Shown: positions 1 through 5,369 of the stretch, one piece after another
Layout of the letters: the number at the start of each line of letters is the position of its first letter
Position numbering within the stretch: the first letter of the stretch is position 1
NCBI GenBank assembly: GCA_947302065.1
Contig: CAMYUO010000025.1
Span: 1 to 10,745, forward strand
Source of the DNA: an uncultured Clostridia bacterium
GTDB lineage: Bacteria > Bacillota > Clostridia > Oscillospirales > Ruminococcaceae
Length of the DNA: 10,745 nt
Reading direction: 5' to 3'
The notes under the pieces: model-generated
Told to the model about the DNA's origin: nothing
The model's input: the letters and a program-made list of their open reading frames with translations, nothing else
Database searches by the model: none
Program-made: the position numbers and the translations under genes

Positions 1-6
1 CTGCAT
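1..6 (-). CDS. Start of a gene running off the left edge (probably sugar ABC transporter subunit)
   Basis: Only the first two codons (Met-Gln) are inside the window, with ATG at 6 to 4 on the minus strand. The start is supported by a strong ribosome binding site, GGAGGTG at 22 to 16, nine bases upstream. The gene follows the sugar-binding lipoprotein on the same strand. In transporters of the YtfQ class the next gene usually encodes the two-domain ATPase, so that is the expected product. This is inference from gene order; the sequence itself shows only a start. Confidence 0.6.
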
Positions 7-59
7 TTGCGTATTCACCTCCAAAATAATACAAAAGATCCCTTACTATACCAAAAATT

Positions 60-127
60 CCTTAAAAAAGGTCAAAAAGAGACACGGTGCACGCATACGG
101 ACATTATCCATATACGCCGCACCGTGT
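60..127 (-). terminator. Intercistronic hairpin with T-rich tail after the sugar-binding protein gene
   Basis: ACACGGTGC at 82-90 pairs with GCACCGTGT at 119-127. The helix continues inward to a five-base loop at 102-106, giving about 20 pairs with one bulge. Three positions that would be C-A mismatches in plus-strand RNA become G-U wobbles in minus-strand RNA, so the structure fits minus-strand transcription. It starts 37 bases after the stop of the binding-protein gene and is followed by the minus-strand tract TCTCTTTTTGACCTTTTTT at 81-62. It could be a leaky terminator or an mRNA-stabilising stem that keeps the binding protein more abundant than the membrane components, a common arrangement in sugar ABC operons. 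Confidence 0.7.
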
Positions 128-164
128 AGGTTTGCTATTAATTAGCTTCCGTTACGGAATTCGA

Positions 165-1172
165 TCAGATGCCGTACTTGTCAACATCTTCCTTAGTGAT
201 CTTCTCAGCGTCAAAGCCCTTCTCTTCCATTACGATCGTCTTCTTATCAAGTTTCTCGCCGTTTTCGAGCTTCTTGATAACATCGGAGATGTAAGAGGAC
301 TGGAATGGGTTACACTGACCGTCATAGTTCCAGTTCTTGTTGAGCAGCTCTTCAAGTGCCCACTTGTTGCAGTCAAAGCCCATTACGATGCAATCCTTGC
401 CAACGCCGTGGGAGATGTTGTTCTTATCAAGTGCTGCAACTGCGCCCTTAGCCATATCGTCGTTTTCAGCGTAGATAACGTTTGGCTTCTTGCCGGATGC
501 GATCTGGGATTCAACGATCTGCTGTGCCTTTTCAGCGTTCCACTCAGCTGTCTGGGAAACGATGATGTTCCAGCCGGACTTCTCAGCTTCCTCAAGAAGT
601 GCGCCTGAACGTCCCTTCTGAGCAGCTGAACCCATAACGCCCTGAATGTGGATGATATTGTACTCGCTGAGGTTCTGGCCCTTGAGCCATTCAACAGCTG
701 TCTTACCTTCCTGATCCATATCGGAAACGATGGATGCTTCATACAGATCCTCGCTTGCTTCGATAGTTCTATCGAACAGGATAACCTTTACGCCGGCTTT
801 CTTAGCGTCCTCGAGAACGCCGTCCCAACCGGATGTATCAGCAGCGGACAGAAGCAGGTAGTCAACCTCGTCCTGAATGTACTTCTTAGCTGTTGTGATC
901 TGCTCGTCGTTGGTCTTGCCGTAACCGAACTGAGCGTCATAGCCGTTCTCTTCGGAGAATGCAGCCTTCAGATCCTTGTCGTTTGCAGTACGGTAGCCTG
1001 ACTCACTCGGGTCATTGTTGATGATGCCGACTTTGATCTTCTTGCCGGAAGAGCTCTTGGAGCTGCTGTCACCGCTCTTGGAATCAGAGCTGCTGGAGCT
1101 GTTGCCACAGCTTGCCATTGAGAGACAAAGTACGGATGCTGCCATTACTGCGAGTAATTTCTTAGTTTTCAT
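165..1172 (-). CDS. YtfQ-like sugar ABC transporter substrate-binding lipoprotein
   Basis: This 335-residue extracytoplasmic sugar receptor delivers its ligand to an ABC importer. The ATG at 1172 is chosen because GGAGG at 1185-1181 lies eight bases upstream; the in-frame ATG at 1187 overlaps that site. Residues 1-21 form a lipoprotein signal (KTKK, then a hydrophobic stretch) with lipobox MAS-C and lipidated Cys22. A Ser-rich linker covers about residues 24-45. The rest is a type I periplasmic-binding fold of the LacI/RbsB class. SESGYRTAN near its start and the SGWDGVLEDAKKAGVKVILFDRTI-type region resemble galactofuranose-binding YtfQ. An AraR-like operator lies upstream and an AraR-like regulator is two genes away, so arabinofuranose or galactofuranose are candidate ligands. 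The receptor role is secure; the ligand is inferred from recalled similarity. Confidence 0.9.
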   Translation of the reverse strand: MKTKKLLAVMAASVLCLSMASCGNSSSSSDSKSGDSSSKSSSGKKIKVGIINNDPSESGYRTANDKDLKAAFSEENGYDAQFGYGKTNDEQITTAKKYIQDEVDYLLLSAADTSGWDGVLEDAKKAGVKVILFDRTIEASEDLYEASIVSDMDQEGKTAVEWLKGQNLSEYNIIHIQGVMGSAAQKGRSGALLEEAEKSGWNIIVSQTAEWNAEKAQQIVESQIASGKKPNVIYAENDDMAKGAVAALDKNNISHGVGKDCIVMGFDCNKWALEELLNKNWNYDGQCNPFQSSYISDVIKKLENGEKLDKKTIVMEEKGFDAEKITKEDVDKYGI

Positions 1173-1180
1173 TTTTGAAT

Positions 1181-1185
1181 CCTCC
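1181..1185 (-). promoter_or_regulatory. Ribosome binding site deciding the start of the sugar-binding protein
   Basis: GGAGG on the minus strand ends eight bases before the ATG at 1172. It overlaps the first in-frame ATG (1187-1185), so that upstream codon is unlikely to be used. Confidence 0.8.
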
Positions 1186-1245
1186 ATTCAAGTATTTTCA
1201 AACTGATAGTACAAGCACTTTTTTACGCACTGTGATTGTGCTCTC

Positions 1246-1274
1246 ATTATATTACACTTGTCTGTACAAGTATA
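1246..1274 (-). promoter_or_regulatory. Promoter of the sugar-binding protein gene (good -10, weak -35)
   Basis: A perfect TATAAT lies on the minus strand at 1251-1246. The hexamer 17 bases upstream (1274-1269) reads TATACT, a poor -35. Transcription would start near 1239, leaving a leader of about 67 bases. A perfect -10 with a weak -35 is typical of promoters needing an activator, and an AraC-family gene lies immediately upstream. The AraR-like operator at 1256-1271 occupies the spacer and the edge of the -35. This is inferred from sequence motifs alone. Confidence 0.6.
1256..1271. promoter_or_regulatory. AraR-like operator in the binding-protein promoter
   Basis: ACTTGTCTGTACAAGT is a 16-bp dyad with perfect arms ACTTGT and ACAAGT around four central bases. 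It resembles the Bacillus AraR operator ATTTGTACGTACAAAT as I recall it. It lies between the putative -35 and -10, where bound repressor would block polymerase. A weaker copy (AACTGATAGTACAAGC, 1201-1216) with a good right half-site lies 55 bases away. Confidence 0.65.
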
Positions 1275-1317
1275 CCGATTTTTTTCACTATATTGTTTGA
1301 AATTTTACGATGTTTGC

Positions 1318-1352
1318 AAGTTGTATTGCCGTTTTGCCTCAAAGTTGTATTG
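1318..1352. repeat. Two 11-bp direct repeats upstream of the binding-protein promoter (candidate activator site)
   Basis: AAGTTGTATTG occurs exactly at 1318-1328 and again at 1342-1352, 24 bases apart. The pair sits just past the stop of the AraC-family gene and about 45-80 bases upstream of the weak -35 of the binding-protein gene. AraC-type regulators commonly bind direct repeats upstream of the promoters they activate. A third copy with one mismatch is at 3275-3285, in the control region of the AraR-like regulator. The repeat is directly visible; its role is inference. AraR-like half-sites are an alternative reading because AGTTGTA is close to ATTTGTA. Confidence 0.5.
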
Positions 1353-1357
1353 TTTTA

Positions 1358-2059
1358 TCACGAATTATGGGTCTGCTGGAACTCTCTCGGGGTCTTACCT
1401 GTATGCTTTTTGAATATCTGTCCGAAGTATCTGTAATCGCTGAAACCCACCCGGCAGGCTATCTGCGACACTTGCAGAGATGTACAGCACAAAAGCTCCT
1501 TTGCCTTGTCTATGCGTACATTTGTCAGATAGTCGATAAAATTCATTCCTACATCTTTCTTGAAAAGGGCGCTGAAATAGGTCGGACTGAGGTTAACTGC
1601 CGAAGCTACGCTCTTTAAGCAGATGTCTTCAAGGTGGTAATTATCGTAGATATATCTTTTTGCCTTGCAGATGATAGCGCCGCTCTCGCCCTTGCAGGAC
1701 TCGGTGCGCCAGCTGATGCACTTATCGAACATTCTTGTGAAATAGCCCTTTGCGGAGCTTACGGTATCGAGATTCTTCGGCATATCGTCTATCGAGCCGA
1801 ACTCCTTGGTGAACTCTTCACCTGTGATGCCGAAACGTTTTGAGAACGTTCTTGCGCAGACGTAAATATCCATTGTGATATAGAGCCTGAGCATAAAGGA
1901 TTCGAGTGCGGCGTAACCGACCTCTTCAAACACCGTATCTACGGCGTTTATGCACTGGTCACGCTGACCGCTCTCAAGAAAGCGTTCGACCTTGTCGATG
2001 TCGATACGCCTTACGTCTGTATCGTGTGCGTGGATATCGAGCCTTGTGGAAGAATACAT
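1358..2059 (-). CDS. AraC-family transcriptional regulator (receiver-less, YesN-like)
   Basis: This 233-residue cytoplasmic DNA-binding protein has its AraC double helix-turn-helix at about residues 132-233. Visible hallmarks are LSPTYFSALFKK in the first helix-turn-helix and the signature IACRVGFSDYRYFGQIFKKHTGKTPREF in the second, which starts with ISQIA-like spacing. The N-terminal ~130 residues are helical and look like the linker that follows the receiver in YesN-type response regulators. No phosphoacceptor receiver and no cupin sugar-binding fold is visible. The ATG at 2059 is favoured: AAAGGAG ends about 11 bases upstream, while the GTG alternatives overlap it or lie upstream of it. 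The gene begins 39 bases after the AraR-like gene, so the two are probably co-transcribed. It likely activates the adjacent sugar-uptake gene; the inducing signal cannot be read from the sequence. Confidence 0.88.
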   Translation of the reverse strand: MYSSTRLDIHAHDTDVRRIDIDKVERFLESGQRDQCINAVDTVFEEVGYAALESFMLRLYITMDIYVCARTFSKRFGITGEEFTKEFGSIDDMPKNLDTVSSAKGYFTRMFDKCISWRTESCKGESGAIICKAKRYIYDNYHLEDICLKSVASAVNLSPTYFSALFKKDVGMNFIDYLTNVRIDKAKELLCCTSLQVSQIACRVGFSDYRYFGQIFKKHTGKTPREFQQTHNS

Positions 2060-2098
2060 CCTGATCACAACTCCTTTCACAGTGTCGGTTCAAAGCTG

Positions 2099-3181
2099 TC
2101 AGCGCTTGAACGGCTTTGTTGATTTTCTTACGATAAGTTCCGGCGTGAAGAACTCGTCTTTCTGGTATGCGCCGGGGTCGGAAATGGCTTCCATAAGCTT
2201 TTGTGCGGTCTTTTCGCCGAGCTGCTGATGCGGGTGGGTCGCTGTTGTCAGCGGGACTTCGCATATTTTTGCGAGCTTGGCGTTATCTATGCCGACAATT
2301 GAAATGTCATCGGGGACTTTGATGTTATGCTTTTTGCAGAATGACAGCAGGCTCACGGCGATGTTGTCATTGTAGCACACAACTGCTGTCGAATCGTGCA
2401 GAAGGCGCAGGATACGCTCTTCGGAGAGAGAGAAGAAGGTCTTTCTCTCGGCGGTGGAGTACCACAGTACATTCTGCTCGGCGGCGGGACAGTTATGCTT
2501 TAAAAGCGTTTCCATATAGCCGCTGTAACGGTTATGACCCTGGATATCGTCGAGTGCGAAGATGCCGGAGATATGTCTGTGACCGATTTCCCACAGGTGC
2601 TCGGTGACTATCCTGCCGGCAGCGACGTCGTCCATTGCGACGCAGGGTGAATCAGCCCACGGATACTTTGCGTTGAAGAACACAACGGGAATGTTCATCT
2701 GCTTTATCTTTTCGTAGAGCTTCATATTCGGGTTCGGCAGGGCGCTTTTTGACGGCTCGATGATAAGTCCGTTTACGTCCTGCGAGAGCATTGTCTTGAG
2801 CGCTCTGGTCTCGTCTGCGACGTTGTTGTGGGTGATGGAAAGCTGCATAACAACGTCGTTTTCCTTGAGGACTTTCTCGATGCCCGTTACGATGCTCGGG
2901 AAGATGTAGTCACTGAAATAGGTCGAGATAACGCCGACTGTGAAGTTTGCGGGAACGACGGTCTTTGCGGAGCTGCGGATAAACGTTCCGCTGCCTCTTT
3001 TGCGCAGGATTATGTTCTCGTTCTCGAGAGTCATCAGCGCCTGACGCACCGTTTGTCTGCTGACACCGTGGATGTCGCAGAGCTCTTTTTCGGAGAAGAA
3101 CTTTGAGCCTTCGTGCAGGTGGTTGGTCTTTATGTAATCCTTTGCCCACTCCACTATGTTCAGGTACTTGAAATCGTCCAT
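2099..3181 (-). CDS. AraR-like regulator: GntR winged helix fused to LacI-type sugar sensor
   Basis: This 360-residue cytoplasmic repressor is probably released from DNA by a sugar. Residues 1-70 form a GntR winged helix-turn-helix, with FFSEKELCDIHGVSRQTVRQALMTLE as the recognition unit and the wing RKRGSGTFIR. From about residue 80 to the end is a LacI/periplasmic-binding-like effector domain, ending with the typical PDDISIVGIDNAKLAKICEVPLTTATHP block. This architecture defines Bacillus subtilis AraR and relatives. Matching dyads lie in its own promoter and upstream of the sugar-binding protein, supporting autoregulation and local control. The ATG at 3181 follows a GGGGTGA ribosome binding site with suitable spacing. 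Family assignment is strong. Arabinose specificity is inferred from architecture plus operator resemblance; other sugar-responsive members of the same architecture exist. Confidence 0.9.
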   Translation of the reverse strand: MDDFKYLNIVEWAKDYIKTNHLHEGSKFFSEKELCDIHGVSRQTVRQALMTLENENIILRKRGSGTFIRSSAKTVVPANFTVGVISTYFSDYIFPSIVTGIEKVLKENDVVMQLSITHNNVADETRALKTMLSQDVNGLIIEPSKSALPNPNMKLYEKIKQMNIPVVFFNAKYPWADSPCVAMDDVAAGRIVTEHLWEIGHRHISGIFALDDIQGHNRYSGYMETLLKHNCPAAEQNVLWYSTAERKTFFSLSEERILRLLHDSTAVVCYNDNIAVSLLSFCKKHNIKVPDDISIVGIDNAKLAKICEVPLTTATHPHQQLGEKTAQKLMEAISDPGAYQKDEFFTPELIVRKSTKPFKR

Positions 3182-3190
3182 AATGTCACC

Positions 3191-3206
3191 CCTTGTACAT
3201 ACAAGC
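3191..3206. promoter_or_regulatory. AraR-like operator downstream of the regulator's transcription start
   Basis: CCTTGTACATACAAGC has arms CTTGTA and TACAAG around two central bases. On the minus strand it falls about 10-26 bases after the predicted start near 3217. Its centre is 53 bases from that of the operator at 3244-3259, about five helical turns, so cooperative binding or looping by one repressor is possible. Confidence 0.65.
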
Positions 3207-3223
3207 TATGTATCTTTGCCTAC

Positions 3224-3252
3224 ATTGTACAACATTAAACTCTATTTGTCAA
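3224..3252 (-). promoter_or_regulatory. Sigma-A promoter of the AraR-like regulator gene
   Basis: On the minus strand TTGACA at 3252-3247 and TACAAT at 3229-3224 are separated by exactly 17 bases, one mismatch from full consensus. Transcription would begin near 3217, about 36 bases before the ATG at 3181. The -35 lies inside the dyad at 3244-3259, which points to autorepression. Confidence 0.82.
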
Positions 3253-3259
3253 TACAAAT
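3244..3259. promoter_or_regulatory. AraR-like operator overlapping the regulator's -35
   Basis: ATTTGTCAATACAAAT has perfect six-base arms ATTTGT and ACAAAT. It is the best match in the window to the Bacillus AraR operator as I recall it, differing only in the centre. It covers the -35 hexamer of the regulator's own promoter. A degenerate further dyad, AGTTGTACTGTCAAGT, lies at 3276-3291, 32 bases further on. Confidence 0.7.
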
Positions 3260-3426
3260 CGTAAAATTTTGTACAAGTTGTACTGTCAAGTTGGTATATT
3301 CGCATAAAATCGAACATATCTCCCCGATGTTGAGGGTGCTTTTGAGCATACTTACAGTAAACTACCTTTATAAAGCGAAAGTTTTGTCGAAAACGAAGGA
3401 TTGGAGTGCGCAAAATGCAAAAATCA

Positions 3427-3455
3427 TTGACATTTGGGCGTGCGTGTTTTATAAT
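3427..3455 (+). promoter_or_regulatory. Consensus sigma-A promoter of purF
   Basis: TTGACA at 3427-3432 and TATAAT at 3450-3455 are separated by 17 bases, a perfect match to consensus. Transcription would begin near 3462, giving a leader of about 140 bases before the purF ATG. A 14-bp dyad with arms GTTTT and AAAAC at 3381-3394 lies 32 bases upstream of the -35 and could be an operator, but it matches no site I recognise. Confidence 0.85.
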
Positions 3456-3472
3456 ATCATACGGTGGATAGT

Positions 3473-3533
3473 CGGCAATTTGCGCCGCAGCGCAGTCTGC
3501 ACAGGGCAGTGCGAATTTGTAAACAAATTGGCG
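3473..3533 (+). other. Potentially structured purF leader RNA
   Basis: CGGCAATTTG at 3473-3482 can pair with CAAATTGGCG at 3524-3533 (nine of ten positions). This helix encloses a hairpin at 3491-3513 (CGCA and CTGC pairing with GCAG and TGCG, five-base loop). The same 3' arm can instead form a small local hairpin with AATTTG at 3514-3519. No poly-T terminator follows, and it lacks the conserved core of a purine riboswitch. The pairing is visible; any regulatory role is speculative. Confidence 0.35.
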
Positions 3534-3603
3534 GAAAATTATGGCTGACTTTCATTTTCAGAAGTTTTGACTTTTTTTGCGGCTATTGAGGACGGTGCTG
3601 TCG

Positions 3604-5028
3604 ATGTTTGGAAATATTCACGAAGAATGCGGTGTTTTCGGTATCTTTGAGCCGAAGACGGCGAACCCTGCGGAGAGTGCGTATATGGGGCTGCTGGCTT
3701 TGCAGCACAGAGGGCAGGAGAGCTGCGGCATCACGGTATGCGATGACGGCGTGTTCCGTCACAAAAGGGCTGACGGACTTGTATCCGAGGTGTTCACGAG
3801 AAGTGAGCTTGACAAGCTCGGACAGGGCAACATGGCTGTGGGACACGTCAGATATTCGACGACAGGCGGTCACGAGCACAACAACATACAGCCGCTCGTT
3901 ATAAGGCACATGAAAGGAAACATGGCGCTCGTTCACAACGGAAACCTTGTAAATGCGGCTGAGCTGAGAGGTTCATTTGAGAAAGCAGGCGCAATATTCC
4001 ACGGGACATCGGACACAGAGGCTATCGCATACTCGATAGTAAAAAAGCGTCTGAGATGCAGTTCGACAGAGGAAGCTGTCGAAAAGGCGATGCCGTTCAT
4101 TAAGGGTGCATATTCGTGCATACTTATGACTGCGACAAAGCTGATAGCTTTCCGTGACAAAAAGGGTTTCAGACCGCTTTGCTACGGAAAGACGGAAGAC
4201 GGTGCGGTCGTCGTTGCGTCGGAGAGCTGTGCGCTCGATTCGGTCGGTGCAAGGTTCGAGCGTGACATCGAGCCGGGCGAGATAGTTGTTATCGGCGATG
4301 ACGGGATAAATTCGATAAAGACGAACTGCCGTGACAAAAAGCACATCTGCATTTTTGAGTATATATATTTTGCAAGACCGGATTCGTTCATCGAGGGTGT
4401 GAGCGTTGCACAGGCAAGGCTCAACGCAGGGCGCATTCTTGCTCAGACCTCGCCTGTTGATGCGGACATTGTTGTAGGCGTTCCCGACTCGGGACTGGAT
4501 GCGGCGCTGGGCTATTCGCTCGAAAGCGGTATCCCTTATGCGACGGGATTTGTCAAGAACAGGTATGTCGGCAGGAGTTTTATTCAGCCTACGCAGTCGA
4601 TGAGAGAAAACGCTGTGCGCATCAAGCTCAATGCAATGCGTCAGGTGGTTGCTGGCAAGAGGGTCATTATGATAGACGACTCTATCGTCAGAGGAACGAC
4701 GAGCGCAAGGATAATCAAACTGATGCGTGATGCGGGTGCGAAAGAAGTGCATATGCGCATATCCTCGCCGCCGTTTACGCATAACTGCTATTTCGGAACG
4801 GACATTGACGACGAGGAAAAGCTTATCGCAAACAAGTATGCGAGCGTAAAGGACATCGGTGAGGCTATCGGTGCTGATTCGCTCGAATATCTGCCTGTGA
4901 GCAGGCTCAAGGATCTGCTGGGCGATGTGAAGATGGGCTACTGCAAGGGCTGCTTTACGGGCAGCTATCCCGAGGACGTTTCGGGTGCAGGCAAAAAGAA
5001 TAAGTTTGACGAAAAGATACACAAATAA
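3604..5028 (+). CDS. purF: Amidophosphoribosyltransferase (PurF)
   Basis: Catalyses the first committed step of purine synthesis in the cytoplasm: PRPP plus glutamine gives 5-phosphoribosylamine. The 474-residue protein has an N-terminal class II glutaminase domain (about 9-240) and a C-terminal phosphoribosyltransferase domain. After the short propeptide MFGNIHEE, Cys9 would become the N-terminal nucleophile, as in the Bacillus-type enzyme. The PRPP loop VIMIDDSIVRGTTS is at about 354-367. Cys249, Cys395, Cys447 and Cys450 (CKGC) match the four ligands of the 4Fe-4S cluster in Bacillus PurF, so this is the oxygen-sensitive iron-sulphur form. ATG 3604 is chosen over the in-frame TTG at 3577 because GAGG at 3588-3591 precedes it and the propeptide length then fits. 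It stands apart from other purine genes in this window. Confidence 0.96.
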   Translation: MFGNIHEECGVFGIFEPKTANPAESAYMGLLALQHRGQESCGITVCDDGVFRHKRADGLVSEVFTRSELDKLGQGNMAVGHVRYSTTGGHEHNNIQPLVIRHMKGNMALVHNGNLVNAAELRGSFEKAGAIFHGTSDTEAIAYSIVKKRLRCSSTEEAVEKAMPFIKGAYSCILMTATKLIAFRDKKGFRPLCYGKTEDGAVVVASESCALDSVGARFERDIEPGEIVVIGDDGINSIKTNCRDKKHICIFEYIYFARPDSFIEGVSVAQARLNAGRILAQTSPVDADIVVGVPDSGLDAALGYSLESGIPYATGFVKNRYVGRSFIQPTQSMRENAVRIKLNAMRQVVAGKRVIMIDDSIVRGTTSARIIKLMRDAGAKEVHMRISSPPFTHNCYFGTDIDDEEKLIANKYASVKDIGEAIGADSLEYLPVSRLKDLLGDVKMGYCKGCFTGSYPEDVSGAGKKNKFDEKIHK

Positions 5029-5060
5029 TGAAAAAGGCGGCTGGTCGGGAAAGCGCTTTC

Positions 5061-5093
5061 GTTTTGGGGGCTTTCCGGTCGCCCCCAAACCCC
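5061..5093. repeat. G/C-run hairpin element, left copy
   Basis: TTTGGGGGC (5063-5071) pairs with GCCCCCAAA (5081-5089) around a nine-base loop. It is followed by CCCCTTCGG. Read on the minus strand it has the form GGGGTTTGGGG, stem, CCCCAA, the same layout as the copy at 5278-5319 on the plus strand. From memory, such intergenic elements are common in Ruminococcus-like genomes; this was not checked. Confidence 0.6.
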
Positions 5094-5288
5094 TTCGGAT
5101 ACAAACACTAATACTTTGTGATATGATGGTCGGAGTGTAGCGTAGTATACGTACTGTGCAATTGGAAAGACCTGTTGAAGAATCTTTCCTCAAATCTTAC
5201 TCTGAACTCTCACTACTTTTTCGGTGTTAGGTGGCTTGTCCACCTAATGCCGAAAAAGCAATAAAAGTTTTAGGGGTGGGGTTTGGGG
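5083..5288. repeat. 11-bp perfect inverted repeat pair bounding about 184 bases
   Basis: CCCCAAACCCC at 5083-5093 is the exact reverse complement of GGGGTTTGGGG at 5278-5288. The two repeats belong to the two G/C-run hairpin elements, which point outward from the enclosed segment. They may be ends of a small non-autonomous element or simply two independent copies of one intergenic repeat. I found no transposase gene or clear target-site duplication. Confidence 0.5.
5216..5258 (+). ncRNA. 19-bp stem-loop of unknown function upstream of asnB
   Basis: Bases 5216-5234 pair with 5240-5258 around the five-base loop CTTGT. Two of the 19 pairs are G-U wobbles in plus-strand RNA (5226 with 5248, 5225 with 5249); they would be A-C mismatches in minus-strand RNA. 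This suggests plus-strand transcription, in the asnB leader or purF tail. The outer stem is TTTTT pairing with AAAAA, with the T's on the 5' arm, so it is not an ordinary intrinsic terminator on either strand. It could be an mRNA processing or stability element or part of a small mobile repeat. Confidence 0.45.
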
Positions 5289-5319
5289 AGAGACCCTTTT
5301 TCAAAAGGGTCCTCCCCAA
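5278..5319. repeat. G/C-run hairpin element, right copy
   Basis: The stem TTGGGGAG(A)GACCCTTTT at 5283-5300 pairs with AAAAGGGTC-CTCCCCAA at 5303-5319 with one bulged A; the innermost pairs open to form the loop. GGGG runs at 5273-5281 precede it. No T-run follows on the plus strand. It is the inverted counterpart of the copy at 5061-5093. Confidence 0.6.
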
Positions 5320-5369
5320 TTATGCGGTGCGTATGCTATGCTAAATTCTGATTATCTGAGGTGAAATAA

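Larger units (their letters stand above)
5029..5369. other. Gene-free, hairpin-rich purF-asnB intergenic region
   Basis: No convincing gene lies in these 341 bases. They hold a perfect 12-bp palindrome (GAAAGCGCTTTC, 5049-5060), a G/C-run hairpin (5061-5090), a hairpin with 7-bp arms GGAAAGA and TCTTTCC (5164-5189), a 19-bp stem (5216-5258) and a second G/C-run hairpin (5283-5319). None is followed by a T-run on the plus strand, so no standard intrinsic terminator for purF is visible. A possible extended -10 (TGATATGAT, 5119-5127) without a clear -35 could start an asnB transcript. Confidence 0.7.

Noticed and set aside
3306..3318. PurBox-like AAAATCGAACATA upstream of purF (11 of 13 positions of the Bacillus PurR site).
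   Set aside because: It lies over 100 bases upstream of the promoter, and the required second, inverted box at the usual spacing is not present.
3553..3567. CodY-like box CATTTTCAGAAGTTT in the purF leader.
   Set aside because: Three mismatches to the consensus in an AT-rich stretch are expected by chance, and I cannot say whether this organism has CodY.
3577..3603. Upstream TTG start extending PurF by nine residues.
   Set aside because: It precedes the ribosome binding site at 3588-3591 and would lengthen the propeptide; ATG 3604 fits better.
5049..5060. Catabolite-response-like palindrome GAAAGCGCTTTC after purF.
   Set aside because: The flanking bases do not fit well and it sits inside a repeat-rich segment away from any clear promoter, so I treat it as part of that structure.
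3973..5193. Long open frame of 406 codons on the minus strand opposite purF (and a similar 274-codon frame opposite carB at 8378-9202).
   Set aside because: They lie antisense to clearly conserved enzymes, have no recognisable motifs, and their composition (Arg, Cys and His rich) is typical of antisense shadows.
5273..5309. Possible G-quadruplex from the GGGG runs before asnB.
   Set aside because: Only three GGGG runs are close together; the fourth G-run is distant and committed to a strong hairpin stem.
5029..5369. T-box leader or known riboswitch upstream of asnB.
   Set aside because: No T-box core sequence and no terminator-antiterminator pair with a T-run was found.
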